Assembly (NCBI RefSeq): GCF_030285665.1
Contig: NZ_CP127295.1
Coordinates: 7,378,001-7,442,000 of the forward strand
Origin: Amycolatopsis mongoliensis
Lineage (GTDB): Bacteria; Actinomycetota; Actinomycetes; Mycobacteriales; Pseudonocardiaceae
Direction of reading: 5' to 3'
Length of the DNA: 64,000 nt
Part shown: positions 16,984 through 24,911 of the stretch, piece after piece
Numbering within the stretch: position 1 is the first letter of the stretch
Layout of the letters: each line of letters starts with the position of its first letter
The notes under the pieces: generated by a model
What the model saw: the letters and a program-made list of their open reading frames with translations, nothing else
Database searches by the model: none
What the model was told of the DNA's origin: nothing
Made by a program: the position numbers and the translations under genes

Positions 16984-17985
16984 TCACGCGCGGCTGAGCA
17001 GACGCGCGCACGCCTTCTCCAGCACCGCCCGCGCGTCGTCACCGTCGACGCGTCCCGCCCGCTTCACCGCCGCCGCGATCGTGCGCTCGGCCCGGTAGGC
17101 CTCCACCAGCCGGGGGTCCACATAGGACGACCGGCACACCGCCGGGGTGTTGCCGAGCGCCCGGGAAACCTCCTTCATCACGCCGGCCTCCGCACGCTTG
17201 CGGGCCGCCTCCGACGACGGCAGGTCCGCCGCGGCGAACGCGGCCGCCGCCAGCACCGTCGCGGTCCACGTGCGCAGGTCCTTCGCGGTGCAGTCGTCGC
17301 CGGCCAGCTCCTTGAACCGCTCGTTGACGTCGGCCGCGTGCACCTCTTGCCAGGTCCGGCCCTCGCGGTGGACGAGCAGCCGGTCACTGTCGGCCCGGCT
17401 GCGCAGCAGCGACTTCACCACCGACGCCAGCGCGGCGTCCCGGATCACCACTTCGCGGTCGAGACCGCCCTTGGCGACGTAGCAGAACCGGCACTCGTCC
17501 CCGCGGACCGCCGCGTGCGAACGCAGCAGCGTCGCGACGCCGTGGGTGCCGTTCTCCTCCGCGTACTCCTCGCCGCCGGTGCGGAAGATCCCCCGGTCGA
17601 GCATCCGCAGCGCCGCCGCGAGGACCCGTTTCCGGGTGAGGCCGGATCCGGTGAGGTCGGCCTCGACCGAGGCCCGCCACGCCGGGAGCCGCCGGGCCAT
17701 CGCCAGCACGCGGTCGTGCTTCTCCTCGTCGCGGTCCCGGCGCCACTGCTCGTGGTAGAGGTACTGGCGCCGCCCCGCGTCGTCGGTCCCGACGGCCTGG
17801 ACGTGCCCGTTCGGGTACGGGCAGATCCACACGTCCCGCCAGGCCGGCGGGATGACCAGGCCCTTGATCCGGTCGAGCAGCTCCGGCTCGCCGCCGGACG
17901 TGGCGTAGGAGAACCCGCGGCCGCGACGGATCCGCCGGATGCCGGGTCCGCGCACGTCACTGCGGCGGAGTCTGGTGCGTCCCAT
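16984..17985 (-). CDS. DNA topoisomerase IB (poxvirus/bacterial type)
   Basis: 333-residue type IB topoisomerase, which relaxes supercoils through a 3'-phosphotyrosine. The N-terminal domain has VIPPAWRDVWICPYPNGHVQ near residue 45-65; the catalytic core includes KDLRTWTATV near 235-245 (catalytic Arg region) and the tyrosine loop RSSYVDPRLVEAY near 295-310. Length is normal for bacterial members. ATG 17985 lies 10 bases past the -10 of a sigB-type promoter and lacks a Shine-Dalgarno, so the mRNA is probably leaderless. Confidence 0.93.
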   Translation of the reverse strand: MGRTRLRRSDVRGPGIRRIRRGRGFSYATSGGEPELLDRIKGLVIPPAWRDVWICPYPNGHVQAVGTDDAGRRQYLYHEQWRRDRDEEKHDRVLAMARRLPAWRASVEADLTGSGLTRKRVLAAALRMLDRGIFRTGGEEYAEENGTHGVATLLRSHAAVRGDECRFCYVAKGGLDREVVIRDAALASVVKSLLRSRADSDRLLVHREGRTWQEVHAADVNERFKELAGDDCTAKDLRTWTATVLAAAAFAAADLPSSEAARKRAEAGVMKEVSRALGNTPAVCRSSYVDPRLVEAYRAERTIAAAVKRAGRVDGDDARAVLEKACARLLSRA

Positions 17986-17994
17986 CGCCGCGAA

Positions 17995-18019
17995 ATACCC
18001 GCCCCGCCCGCGCGGAAAC
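17995..18019 (-). promoter_or_regulatory. SigB-type promoter of the topoisomerase IB gene
   Basis: Minus strand GTTT (18019-18016), 15-base spacer, GGGTAT (18000-17995). The start codon is 10 bases downstream of the -10. Confidence 0.75.
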
Positions 18020-18077
18020 CATGATTGCCGGACGCCGGCCGCGCACGCCGGGGAAAGTCACCCGGAAGGGAGTGGCC

Positions 18078-19580
18078 TCAGGCGGGCCCGCGGCGCAGTG
18101 GGCGGACCGCCGGGCCTTGCACGACCTCGCCGTCGACGCCGAACCGGGAGTCGTGACAGGGACAGTCCCAGGTCTTTTCCGCGTCGTTGAACGAGACCAG
18201 GCAGCCGAGGTGCGTGCAGTGCGCGCCGACGGTGTGCAGCTGCCCGGCCTCGTCGCGGTGCGCGGCGACCAGCTCGCCGCCGACGCGGACGACCTCCGCG
18301 TCACCGGGGCGGAGGTCGTCGAGCTTGTCCGACCGCCCCAGCGCGGCGACGTGGTCGCCGATCAGGTACCGCGCGACCGTCAGGTTGTCCTCGGCCACGC
18401 CGAGCACCGAACGGGCGTCGAACCGGTTGGGGTCGACCAGGTCCGCGGCCGGGTGCGGCTCGCCGAGGATCCGCGCCGCGAGGACGTGACCGGCCGAGGT
18501 GCCGCCGGTCATGCCCCACTGGCCGAACCCGGTCGCCACCCAGAGGTGCTTCGTCCCCGGCAGGTACCGGCCGACGTAGGGCAGTTTGTCCACTGTGGAC
18601 AGGTCGTGGGCGGACCAGCGGTGGGTCACGCGGTGCAGGCCCGCGTGCGCGTCCGCCCAGCCGGCGAGCCGCCGGTACCGGCGCTCGACGTTCACGTGCG
18701 CCCCGACGCGGTAGTGCTCGCCGCCGGCGATCACCAGCGGCGTGCCCGCCTCGGTGTACCCGCGCACGGAATGGTGCGTGTCGGCGTCGAGGAACATGCC
18801 CTCCGGCGGGGTGTTCCCGGCCGCCGGGCCCGCGACGACGAGGTCGCGGACCGGCTCGAGGCGGGCGAAGTACAGGCCGCGGTCGAGCACGGGGTAGTGG
18901 GTCGCGACGACGACCTCGGCCGCCGCGACGTCGCCGCGTGACGTGCGGACGGTGTGGCCGTTCAGCGCGGTCGCGCGGGCGTTCTCGACGACCGTGCCGC
19001 CCGCGCGTTCGATCTCGTCGGCCAGGCCGAGCAGCCACCGGCGCGGGTGGAAGTGCGCCTGCCCGGTGGTCCGGACGGCGCCGAGCGCGGGGACGTCGAG
19101 CGCGACCTCGTCGACGAACGAGGCGGCCAGGCCCGCCGCGGCCGCGGCGTCCGCCTCCCGCTTCAGCGCGTCGACCGTGTTCTCCCGCGTCGTGTAGACG
19201 TAGCTGTCGGCGCGGGTGAAGCCGCAGTCGATCCCGCACTCGGCCGCCGTGGCGGCGACCCACTCGAGCGCGGCGGTCTGCGACTCGGCGTACGTCTTGG
19301 CCGCTTCCGCGCCGTGCCGGGACGTCAGCTCCGCGTACTTCACGCCGTGCTGGGCGCTGACCTTCGCCGTCGTGTGGCCGGACACCCCGGCGGCGACCCG
19401 CTCGGCCTCCAGCACGACGACCGAGCGGCCGCGGCGGGCGAGCAGCAGCGCCGTGGTGAGCCCGGCGATGCCCGCGCCGAGCACCGCGACGTCGGCCTCC
19501 GCGGGCACCGGCACCCCGGTGCGGTCCGGCGCGGGCGCGGTTTCGACCCAGAGGGAAAGCGGTTCGGGCAGAGCGGTCAT
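18078..19580 (-). CDS. FAD-dependent oxidoreductase with C-terminal Rieske domain
   Basis: 500-residue fusion of a DAO-type FAD oxidoreductase with a Rieske [2Fe-2S] domain. FAD motif: DVAVLGAGIAGLTTALLLARR near residues 29-49. Rieske ligands: CTHLGC near 450 and CPCHDSRF near 470. Electron flow from the cluster to FAD is expected, but the substrate is unknown; such proteins are common stress-regulon members in actinomycetes. ATG 19580 is 10 bases past a sigB-type -10, divergent from the ATP-grasp gene's matching promoter. The much longer upstream frame is antisense to the ATP-grasp gene and not coding. Confidence 0.9.
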   Translation of the reverse strand: MTALPEPLSLWVETAPAPDRTGVPVPAEADVAVLGAGIAGLTTALLLARRGRSVVVLEAERVAAGVSGHTTAKVSAQHGVKYAELTSRHGAEAAKTYAESQTAALEWVAATAAECGIDCGFTRADSYVYTTRENTVDALKREADAAAAAGLAASFVDEVALDVPALGAVRTTGQAHFHPRRWLLGLADEIERAGGTVVENARATALNGHTVRTSRGDVAAAEVVVATHYPVLDRGLYFARLEPVRDLVVAGPAAGNTPPEGMFLDADTHHSVRGYTEAGTPLVIAGGEHYRVGAHVNVERRYRRLAGWADAHAGLHRVTHRWSAHDLSTVDKLPYVGRYLPGTKHLWVATGFGQWGMTGGTSAGHVLAARILGEPHPAADLVDPNRFDARSVLGVAEDNLTVARYLIGDHVAALGRSDKLDDLRPGDAEVVRVGGELVAAHRDEAGQLHTVGAHCTHLGCLVSFNDAEKTWDCPCHDSRFGVDGEVVQGPAVRPLRRGPA

Positions 19581-19589
19581 GCGCGCGGG

Positions 19590-19614
19590 GTGCCCGCTGA
19601 GGGGGCGGCGAAAC
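19590..19614 (-). promoter_or_regulatory. SigB-type promoter of the FAD-Rieske gene
   Basis: Minus strand GTTT (19614-19611), 15-base spacer, GGGCAC (19595-19590); start codon 10 bases further. Back-to-back with the promoter at 19630-19654. Confidence 0.6.
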
Positions 19615-19629
19615 TCGGCCGTCCGGACC

Positions 19630-19654
19630 GTTTCGGGCGGCAGGGCCCGGGTAG
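19630..19654 (+). promoter_or_regulatory. SigB-type promoter of the ATP-grasp gene
   Basis: GTTT (19630-19633), 15-base spacer, GGGTAG (19649-19654). ATG 19665 is 11 bases past the -10 with no Shine-Dalgarno. Confidence 0.75.
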
Positions 19655-19664
19655 GCCTCCCGGC

Positions 19665-20939
19665 ATGAGTACCACCATCTTCGTGATCGGCCTGGACGAG
19701 GAGAACCACCGTGTGCTGGACCGCCTGCCCTGGGCCGGGACCTACCGGTTCCACGGCCTGCTGAGCCCGGAAGAACTGCAGCACGGCGAAATCGACTTCG
19801 AGGCGCTGCTGAAGACCGCGCAGCACCAGCTCGACGCGTTCGACGGCGACATCGCCGCGATCGTCACCTACTGGGACTTCCCGGCGGCGACCCTCGTCCC
19901 GATCCTGTGCGCCCGGTACGGCCTCCCGAGCCTGTCGCTGGAGGCCGTGCTGAAGTGCGAGCACAAGTACTGGAGCCGGCTCGAACAGCGCGAGGTGATC
20001 GACGAGCTGCCGAACTTCGGCATCGTCGACCTCGACGACGAGCGTCCGGTGCCCCCCGAGGGCGTCCGCTTCCCGATGTGGCTCAAGCCGGTGAAGTCGT
20101 TCTCCTCCGAACTCGCGTTCAAGGCGGCGAACGAGGGCGAGTTCGCCGACGCGGTCGCCGAGATCCGCGCCGGCGTCGGCAGAGTGGGGGAGCCGTTCGG
20201 CGCCGTGCTCGACCAGGTGCGGCTGCCGCCGGAGATCGCCCGGGTCGGCGGGGCGGCCTGCCTGGCCGAAGAGGCCCTGCACGGTGTCCAGGCGGCGGTG
20301 GAGGGATACGTCTACCACGGTGAAGTCGTCGTCTACGGCGCCCTCGACTCGATCGACTACCCGGAGAGTTCGTCGTTCCTGCGCCACCAGTACCCGTCGC
20401 AGCTGGGCGAGGAGCCCGTCCGGCGCATGCGTGAGGTGGCCGAGCGCGTGATGAAGCGGATCGGCTACGACAACGGCACGTTCAGCATCGAGTTCTTCTG
20501 CGACCCCGAGTCGGGCCAGGTCGCCCTGCTGGAGATCAACCCGCGGCACTCGCAGTCGCACGCCGAGCTGTTCGAGTTCGTCGACGGGGTCGCCAACCAC
20601 GAGATCATGGTGCGCCTCGGCCTGGGCCAGGACCCCGGGCGCCGGCCGCGGAAGGGCCAGTACCAGATCGCCGGGAAGTGGTACCTGCGCCGCTTCGAAG
20701 ACGGCGTGGTGACGCGCGTGCCGACCCGGGAGGAGATCGCGGCGATCCGGGAACGGATCGACGGCACCCGGATCGAGGTCGTGCCCGAGGTGGGGCAGCG
20801 GTTGTCCGAGTTGCCGGAGCAGGACAGCTACAGCTTCGAGCTGGCCCAGCTGTTCGTGGCGGCGCACACCGAGCACGAGATGGTCCAGAAGTACCAGGCG
20901 TGCGTCGACGCACTGCCGTTCGAGTTCGACAAGGTGTGA
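19665..20939 (+). CDS. ATP-grasp domain protein
   Basis: 424-residue ATP-grasp ligase-fold protein; it would activate a carboxylate with ATP for ligation to an amine or thiol, but the substrates are unknown. N-terminal strand MSTTIFVIGLDEENHRVL; the central ATP-grasp region includes FPMWLKPVKSFSSELAFKA near residue 142 and the Mg-binding strand ALLEINPRHSQSHAELFE near 285-305. No partner biosynthetic gene is adjacent. It is divergently paired with the FAD-Rieske gene under matching sigB-type promoters, suggesting joint stress expression. Confidence 0.85.
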   Translation: MSTTIFVIGLDEENHRVLDRLPWAGTYRFHGLLSPEELQHGEIDFEALLKTAQHQLDAFDGDIAAIVTYWDFPAATLVPILCARYGLPSLSLEAVLKCEHKYWSRLEQREVIDELPNFGIVDLDDERPVPPEGVRFPMWLKPVKSFSSELAFKAANEGEFADAVAEIRAGVGRVGEPFGAVLDQVRLPPEIARVGGAACLAEEALHGVQAAVEGYVYHGEVVVYGALDSIDYPESSSFLRHQYPSQLGEEPVRRMREVAERVMKRIGYDNGTFSIEFFCDPESGQVALLEINPRHSQSHAELFEFVDGVANHEIMVRLGLGQDPGRRPRKGQYQIAGKWYLRRFEDGVVTRVPTREEIAAIRERIDGTRIEVVPEVGQRLSELPEQDSYSFELAQLFVAAHTEHEMVQKYQACVDALPFEFDKV

Positions 20940-20952
20940 CGGGTGTCCGTGC

Positions 20953-21150
20953 GTGCCCGGGGAGGCCGGGCTACGGTGGCAGGGTGAGGAGGTGGTCCCC
21001 GTCGCCATCCACCGCGACGTGGAGGTGCTCCGCCCCCTCGTCCGGGTAGTACCCGCGGACCTTCCCGCGGCGAGCGTGCTCCCCGCGGTCTCGCCCGAAC
21101 GTCTCTCTCTGCTCAGCGACTACGGCGTCACCCACGCGGGCGCGCCATGA
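20953..21150 (+). CDS. Small hypothetical protein upstream of STAS-ATPase
   Basis: 65-residue open frame ending ATGA-coupled to the STAS-ATPase gene. The segment VAIHRDVEVLRPLVRVVPAD and PERLSLLSDYGVTHAG look protein-like. The start is unclear (GTG 20953 or an internal GTG near 20992). The four-base overlap with the next gene is the main support. Function unknown. Confidence 0.4.
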   Translation: MPGEAGLRWQGEEVVPVAIHRDVEVLRPLVRVVPADLPAASVLPAVSPERLSLLSDYGVTHAGAP

Positions 21151-21929
21151 CCGGCCCCGCGGCGTCCGTGCACCTGGTCCCGGAGATCCGTGACCGGGCG
21201 ACGGTGGTGACCGTGACCGGGACGCTCGGCTCGGAAACCTACCCCGACCTGCGGAACGGCCTGCTCAAGATCGTCACGGACGCTCCCGACGGCGTGATCG
21301 CCGACATCGGCGGGCTCACCATCGAGGAAGATCGGCTGGCCAGCCTGTTCGCGACGATCGCGCTGCGGATCCGCGACTGGCCCGGCGTCCCGTTCGCGCT
21401 GGTCACTCCCCGGCCGGAGCACTTCGTGCTGCTGGCGAGGCAGGCGGTCGGCCGGTTCGTGACGGTGCACCCCGACGTCGGCACGGCCGAACGGGAGCTG
21501 GACCACCCGCCGCGGCGCCGGGCGGTGCAGCTGCTGGCCGCGAGGGTCGGCGCGTCGGCGCTGGCGCGGCAGTTCATCGCCCGCGTCTGCGCGGAGTGGC
21601 AGGTGCCGGAGCACACCGAGGACGCGCTCGTCATCGCGACGGAGCTGGTCGAGAACACGATCCGGCACACGGACTCCGCCCCCCGGCTGCGGCTGGAGCT
21701 GCGGCGTGGCGTTTTCACGGTCGCCGTCGCGGACGACGATCCGCGCCCGGCGGTGCTGCACGAACGGGTCGACAGCACCGATCCGGGCCTCGGACTGCAG
21801 ATGGTCGCGCAGATCGCGCGCGTCTGGGGGTGCAGCGGGTCCTGGGCGGGCGGCAAGGTCGTCTGGGCGGTGCTGGCCCGGGCGGGTGGACGCGCGGGCG
21901 ACCCCGGGCGGGTGCGGCGGGCTCCCTGA
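21147..21929 (+). CDS. STAS domain-HATPase fusion, anti-sigma regulator type
   Basis: 260-residue cytoplasmic protein joining an N-terminal STAS domain (anti-sigma antagonist fold, about residues 10-110: VTVTGTLGSETYPDLRNGL) to a C-terminal RsbW-like GHKL ATPase (about 135-245). The ATPase shows the N box ELVENTIRHT, G1 VADDDPRP and G2 DPGLGLQMV. The fusion implies regulation in a sigB-type partner-switching network. It lies within a region rich in sigB-type promoters. No sigma-factor gene is present in the window, so its target is unknown. Confidence 0.87.
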   Translation: MTGPAASVHLVPEIRDRATVVTVTGTLGSETYPDLRNGLLKIVTDAPDGVIADIGGLTIEEDRLASLFATIALRIRDWPGVPFALVTPRPEHFVLLARQAVGRFVTVHPDVGTAERELDHPPRRRAVQLLAARVGASALARQFIARVCAEWQVPEHTEDALVIATELVENTIRHTDSAPRLRLELRRGVFTVAVADDDPRPAVLHERVDSTDPGLGLQMVAQIARVWGCSGSWAGGKVVWAVLARAGGRAGDPGRVRRAP

Positions 21930-22019
21930 ACCCGTTGCCGGGCAAGGAGAAGAACGTGCCGGTGCGGCTCACCGAGGGCCCGGCGTCACCCGTGCGACCG
22001 GATGCGCCCCCGGGATCGG

Positions 22020-22175
22020 TCAGCCCGACTGCGGGTCGCTGTCGTCGTGCTGGTCGCCGCTCGACGTGCCCTGTTCGCCGCGGAGCGTCTCGCGCTGCGC
22101 TTCCGGGGTGTCGCCGTGCGGGTCGTCGCCGCTGGTGGCTTCGGTCGGGTGCTGGGTGCGGTCCTGGGACGTCAT
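22020..22175 (-). CDS. Small acidic hydrophilic protein (51 aa)
   Basis: 51-residue polar protein, MTSQDRTQHPTEATSGDD at the start and rich in D, E, G, Q, S and T, without hydrophobic segments; probably disordered. It is supported by a GGAGAAAGG stretch before ATG 22175 and a sigB-type promoter at 22236-22212. Similar short hydrophilic proteins are often part of stress regulons, but no function can be assigned. Confidence 0.55.
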   Translation of the reverse strand: MTSQDRTQHPTEATSGDDPHGDTPEAQRETLRGEQGTSSGDQHDDSDPQSG

Positions 22176-22211
22176 GGCCGTGCCTTTCTCCGGGGTCCGT
22201 TCCGGGCCCGG

Positions 22212-22236
22212 ATACCCCGCCGCAGCCCGTTCAACC
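22212..22236 (-). promoter_or_regulatory. Candidate sigB-type promoter of the 51-aa gene
   Basis: Minus strand GGTT (22236-22233), 15-base spacer, GGGTAT (22217-22212); alternatively GTTG with 14 bases. Divergent from the promoter of the CDGSH gene. Confidence 0.5.
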
Positions 22237-22242
22237 GGTGGC

Positions 22243-22267
22243 GTTTGCGCTGGTCTTGGCCGGGTAG
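22243..22267 (+). promoter_or_regulatory. SigB-type promoter of the CDGSH gene
   Basis: GTTT (22243-22246), 15-base spacer, GGGTAG (22262-22267). The start codon is 65 bases downstream with a normal RBS. Confidence 0.7.
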
Positions 22268-22331
22268 CCCGAAGCGACGCGGTTGTCCGCCGGCGAGTGC
22301 GCCGGGCCGCGGCCAGGTGAAGGAGACCGAA

Positions 22332-22610
22332 ATGACCACGTCGGCGGAACCCGCCCGCCCCCGGGAGGGCACCGCACTGTCCGATGTGGAGCGGGGGGTG
22401 CCGCACGCCGAGCGCCCCCGCCGCGTCACCGTCGTCCCGGGCGGGCCGGTCCTCGTCGAGGGGCCGGTCGAGCTGGGCACGCCCGAGGGTGAGGTCGTGC
22501 GGTCCGACCGGTTCGTGGTCGCGGTGTGCGCGTGCCGCCGGAGCAAGCGGTTCCCCTTCTGCGACACGAGCCACCGCAAGCGGGCGCGGACTCAGTCCGG
22601 CAGCGACTGA
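22332..22610 (+). CDS. CDGSH-type iron-sulfur protein
   Basis: 92-residue protein with a single C-terminal CDGSH cluster motif, read here as CACRRSKRFPFCDTSHRK (Cys, Cys, Cys and His ligands), expected to hold a [2Fe-2S] cluster with three-Cys/one-His ligation. ATG 22332 follows GAAGGAGA. The last 19 bases overlap the convergent end of the haem-oxygenase-like gene. The pair may work together in iron or redox stress, which is inference from proximity. Confidence 0.88.
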   Translation: MTTSAEPARPREGTALSDVERGVPHAERPRRVTVVPGGPVLVEGPVELGTPEGEVVRSDRFVVAVCACRRSKRFPFCDTSHRKRARTQSGSD

Positions 22611-23593
22611 CGCAGCGAAGACCGCCCGGTGTGCCAGCTGTCCAGCAGCCGCGCGCCGAAGCGGCCCTCCAGGAACTCCGTCGCCTGGATCCCGAACACG
22701 ACGTCGGCGGCCAGCTCGGGCTCCTGCTCGAGCAGGTCGCCGAGCACGTCGTGGCGCATCACCTGTTCGTGGACCGCGTCCGCCTCGATGTGCTCGGTGA
22801 AGAAGAACCGGCACGCCTCGGGCGCCTCCAGCCGCAGCAGCGCCTGGTCGATCCGCGTCGCGGACGGCGCGGTCGTGATCTCCGCCGCCGCGAAGTGGCC
22901 GCACAGCGCGCCCCGCAGCGACCGGTGCAGCCCGAACATCGACATCATGTTGACCACGGCGAACATCGGGCCCGGCACGTGGTCGGCCAGCTCGAGGTAG
23001 CCGTCCGGCAGCCCTGCGGCGCGCAGCAGGTCGGTGAACAGGCGCGCGTGGGCGAGCTCCGCGCGGCCCCGGCCGAACTCGTCGAACTCGACCGCCACCA
23101 GCGCCGCCTTGGCCCGCCCGCGCAGCCGCGGGATCACCCACGCGTGCGGGTCGGCCTCCTTGTGGTGGTAGACCGAGCGGTGCGTGAAGTACTCCCGCAG
23201 GTGGTTCCAGGTCCCGTGGTCGCGCAGGAAGTGCGAGACGCTTTCGACGTCGAGCGGTTCGACGAGCAGTGTGTCGAGCGCGGCCGGGACGTCGTCGCCG
23301 CCCGGGACGTTTTCGCGCAGCGCGGCCAGGAAGCGCGCCTCCAGCGCGCCGCGCAGGCGCAACAGCTCCGGATCCCACTCCCAGTCGGCCGACACACCGG
23401 GCAGGCCCTGGTAGTGCAGTTCGTAGCACAGGTGCAGGGCGAGCTGGAGGTCGTCGCCGAGCGGGTCGGAGTCGGCCAGCCCGTCGAAGCGGAGGTCGGC
23501 TCGCGGCTGTTCACGCAGCAGCGTCTGCAGCACGGACGCCGAAAGCGGGCCACGCGAGGCCGGCAGCGTCGCGGCGGCGGTGAAGGTCGTCAT
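22592..23593 (-). CDS. Iron-containing redox enzyme family (haem-oxygenase-like) protein
   Basis: 333-residue all-helical protein of the haem-oxygenase-like diiron superfamily. Candidate metal ligands are EFDEFGRGRAELAH near residue 180-192 and FFTEHIEADAVHEQVM near 275-290 (E-x2-H type pairs). The reaction is unknown; members cleave or oxidise fatty-acid or amino-acid-like substrates. ATG 23593 lies near a GGGTAG (23607-23602) but a matching -35 is not visible. It overlaps the CDGSH gene tail-to-tail by 19 bases. Confidence 0.82.
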   Translation of the reverse strand: MTTFTAAATLPASRGPLSASVLQTLLREQPRADLRFDGLADSDPLGDDLQLALHLCYELHYQGLPGVSADWEWDPELLRLRGALEARFLAALRENVPGGDDVPAALDTLLVEPLDVESVSHFLRDHGTWNHLREYFTHRSVYHHKEADPHAWVIPRLRGRAKAALVAVEFDEFGRGRAELAHARLFTDLLRAAGLPDGYLELADHVPGPMFAVVNMMSMFGLHRSLRGALCGHFAAAEITTAPSATRIDQALLRLEAPEACRFFFTEHIEADAVHEQVMRHDVLGDLLEQEPELAADVVFGIQATEFLEGRFGARLLDSWHTGRSSLRQSLPD

Positions 23594-23723
23594 GCCCCGG
23601 GCTACCCGGTGAGCCGCGTTCCATGCCGGGCCGGCCCGGTTCGTGCCGTGAGCCGGCGCACCGCGCGAGCTCCTTCCGCGGGGGCTCGCCGCCGGTTGCC
23701 CGTCCCGGAAACGCGCTCCGGCC

Positions 23724-24815
23724 TCAGCTGTCACCGGCCACCAGGTCGACGACGTCTTCGCCGCGCCGGCGTTCCGCGAACGCGCGCCGTTGCCGGTCGG
23801 CGCCCCCGCCCTCGGCGGTCAGCCGCGCCGTTCCTTCCCGCGCGAAGTCCAGGTCTCCCGCCGCTTCCAGCGCGGGTGCGGTCAGCGCGATCAGGTCGTC
23901 GAGCACCACCTTCACCGGTTCCAGGTCCCCGCTCCGCGGGTGCGGGCAGCAGCCGGTCACCCCTTCCCGCGACGCCCGCCAGAGCCGGCCGCGCAGCACC
24001 TCGTTCGACAGCTTCGGCGGCGGCGCGTCGTCGGCCAGCGCGGTGGCGACGAGAGCGCGCGCCAGCACGGCCAGCAGCACCGCCTCGGCCGGTGTCGCGG
24101 CGACGTCGGAGATGCGGAACTCGAGCGTCGGCTGCTTCTCCGACAACCGGACGTCCCAGTAGATCATCCCGCGGTCGAGGATCGCCCCCGAGCGCAGCCA
24201 GCCGTCGACGATGCTCTCGTACTCGTCGAGCGAAGCGAACTGCGGCGGCGGGCCGGCCGAGGGCCACCGGCTCCACTGGTGGTAGCGCCAGCTGGCGTAG
24301 CCGGTGTCGTAGCCGTCGGCGATGGCCGAGTTCGCGGTGATCGTGAGCAGCGCGGGCAGCCACGGCCGGACGCGCCCGAGGACCCGGATCCCGCTCTCCT
24401 TGTCGGGGATCGCGACGTGCACGTGGCAGCCGCACGTGAGCGAAGTCCACGCGGTGGCGCCGAAGTGCTCGGCCATCCGCTGGTAGCGCGGGTTCGGCGT
24501 GATGCGCGGCGGGTCCACTTGGGACAGCGGCGGTGCGCCGGCGGCCAGCAGCCGGTAGCCGCGGGTGCGGGCGGCCCGGGCCAGTCCTTCGCGCAGCCCG
24601 CCCAGCTGGCGCAGCGCCTCGGCGTGCGTGCGGCAGACGTCGGTGGCGGTCTCGGCCTGCGACCGGTTCAGCTCGTGTTGCAGCTCGCCTTCGGCGTCGT
24701 CGGCCGCCGCCTCCGCGGCATCGACGACGTCGTCACCGGCCTGCGAGAGGTGACCACGCCGGTCGACGACGAAGAACTCCTCCTCGATGCCGAACGTCAG
24801 CACGTCTGGGTTCAC
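23724..24815 (-). CDS. Carboxylate-amine ligase, GCS2/YbdK family
   Basis: 363-residue ligase of the glutamate-cysteine ligase 2 family. It shows LTFGIEEEFFVVD at residues 5-17 (metal/ATP-binding acidic residues) and TSLTCGCHVHVAIPD near 125-140. Such enzymes join glutamate to an amine with ATP. Actinomycetes normally use mycothiol rather than glutathione, so glutathione synthesis should not be assumed. GTG 24815 has AGGAG 6 bases upstream. The promoter is sigB-type and divergent from that of the next gene. Confidence 0.87.
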   Translation of the reverse strand: MNPDVLTFGIEEEFFVVDRRGHLSQAGDDVVDAAEAAADDAEGELQHELNRSQAETATDVCRTHAEALRQLGGLREGLARAARTRGYRLLAAGAPPLSQVDPPRITPNPRYQRMAEHFGATAWTSLTCGCHVHVAIPDKESGIRVLGRVRPWLPALLTITANSAIADGYDTGYASWRYHQWSRWPSAGPPPQFASLDEYESIVDGWLRSGAILDRGMIYWDVRLSEKQPTLEFRISDVAATPAEAVLLAVLARALVATALADDAPPPKLSNEVLRGRLWRASREGVTGCCPHPRSGDLEPVKVVLDDLIALTAPALEAAGDLDFAREGTARLTAEGGGADRQRRAFAERRRGEDVVDLVAGDS

Positions 24816-24847
24816 CGGTGCTCCTGGGGGTTGGGGGAGCCGGTCGG

Positions 24848-24873
24848 GTACCCGGACGGGCTGTGGCGCAAAC
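24848..24873 (-). promoter_or_regulatory. SigB-type promoter of the GCS2 gene
   Basis: Minus strand GTTT (24873-24870), 16-base spacer, GGGTAC (24853-24848). Confidence 0.65.
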
Positions 24874-24876
24874 GGC

Positions 24877-24901
24877 GTTTTCCCCGGCGGCGAGCGGGTA
24901 A
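24877..24901 (+). promoter_or_regulatory. SigB-type promoter of the 122-aa gene and hemerythrin
   Basis: GTTT (24877-24880), 15-base spacer, GGGTAA (24896-24901). ATG 24912 is 11 bases beyond, implying a leaderless transcript. Confidence 0.75.
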
Positions 24902-24911
24902 ACGGCCGGTC

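Noticed and set aside
18078..21008. Single 976-aa minus-strand frame through the FAD-Rieske and ATP-grasp genes
   Set aside because: Only the 3' 500 codons have protein character; the rest is antisense to the ATP-grasp gene, a typical high-GC shadow, and the sigB-type promoter fixes the start at 19580.
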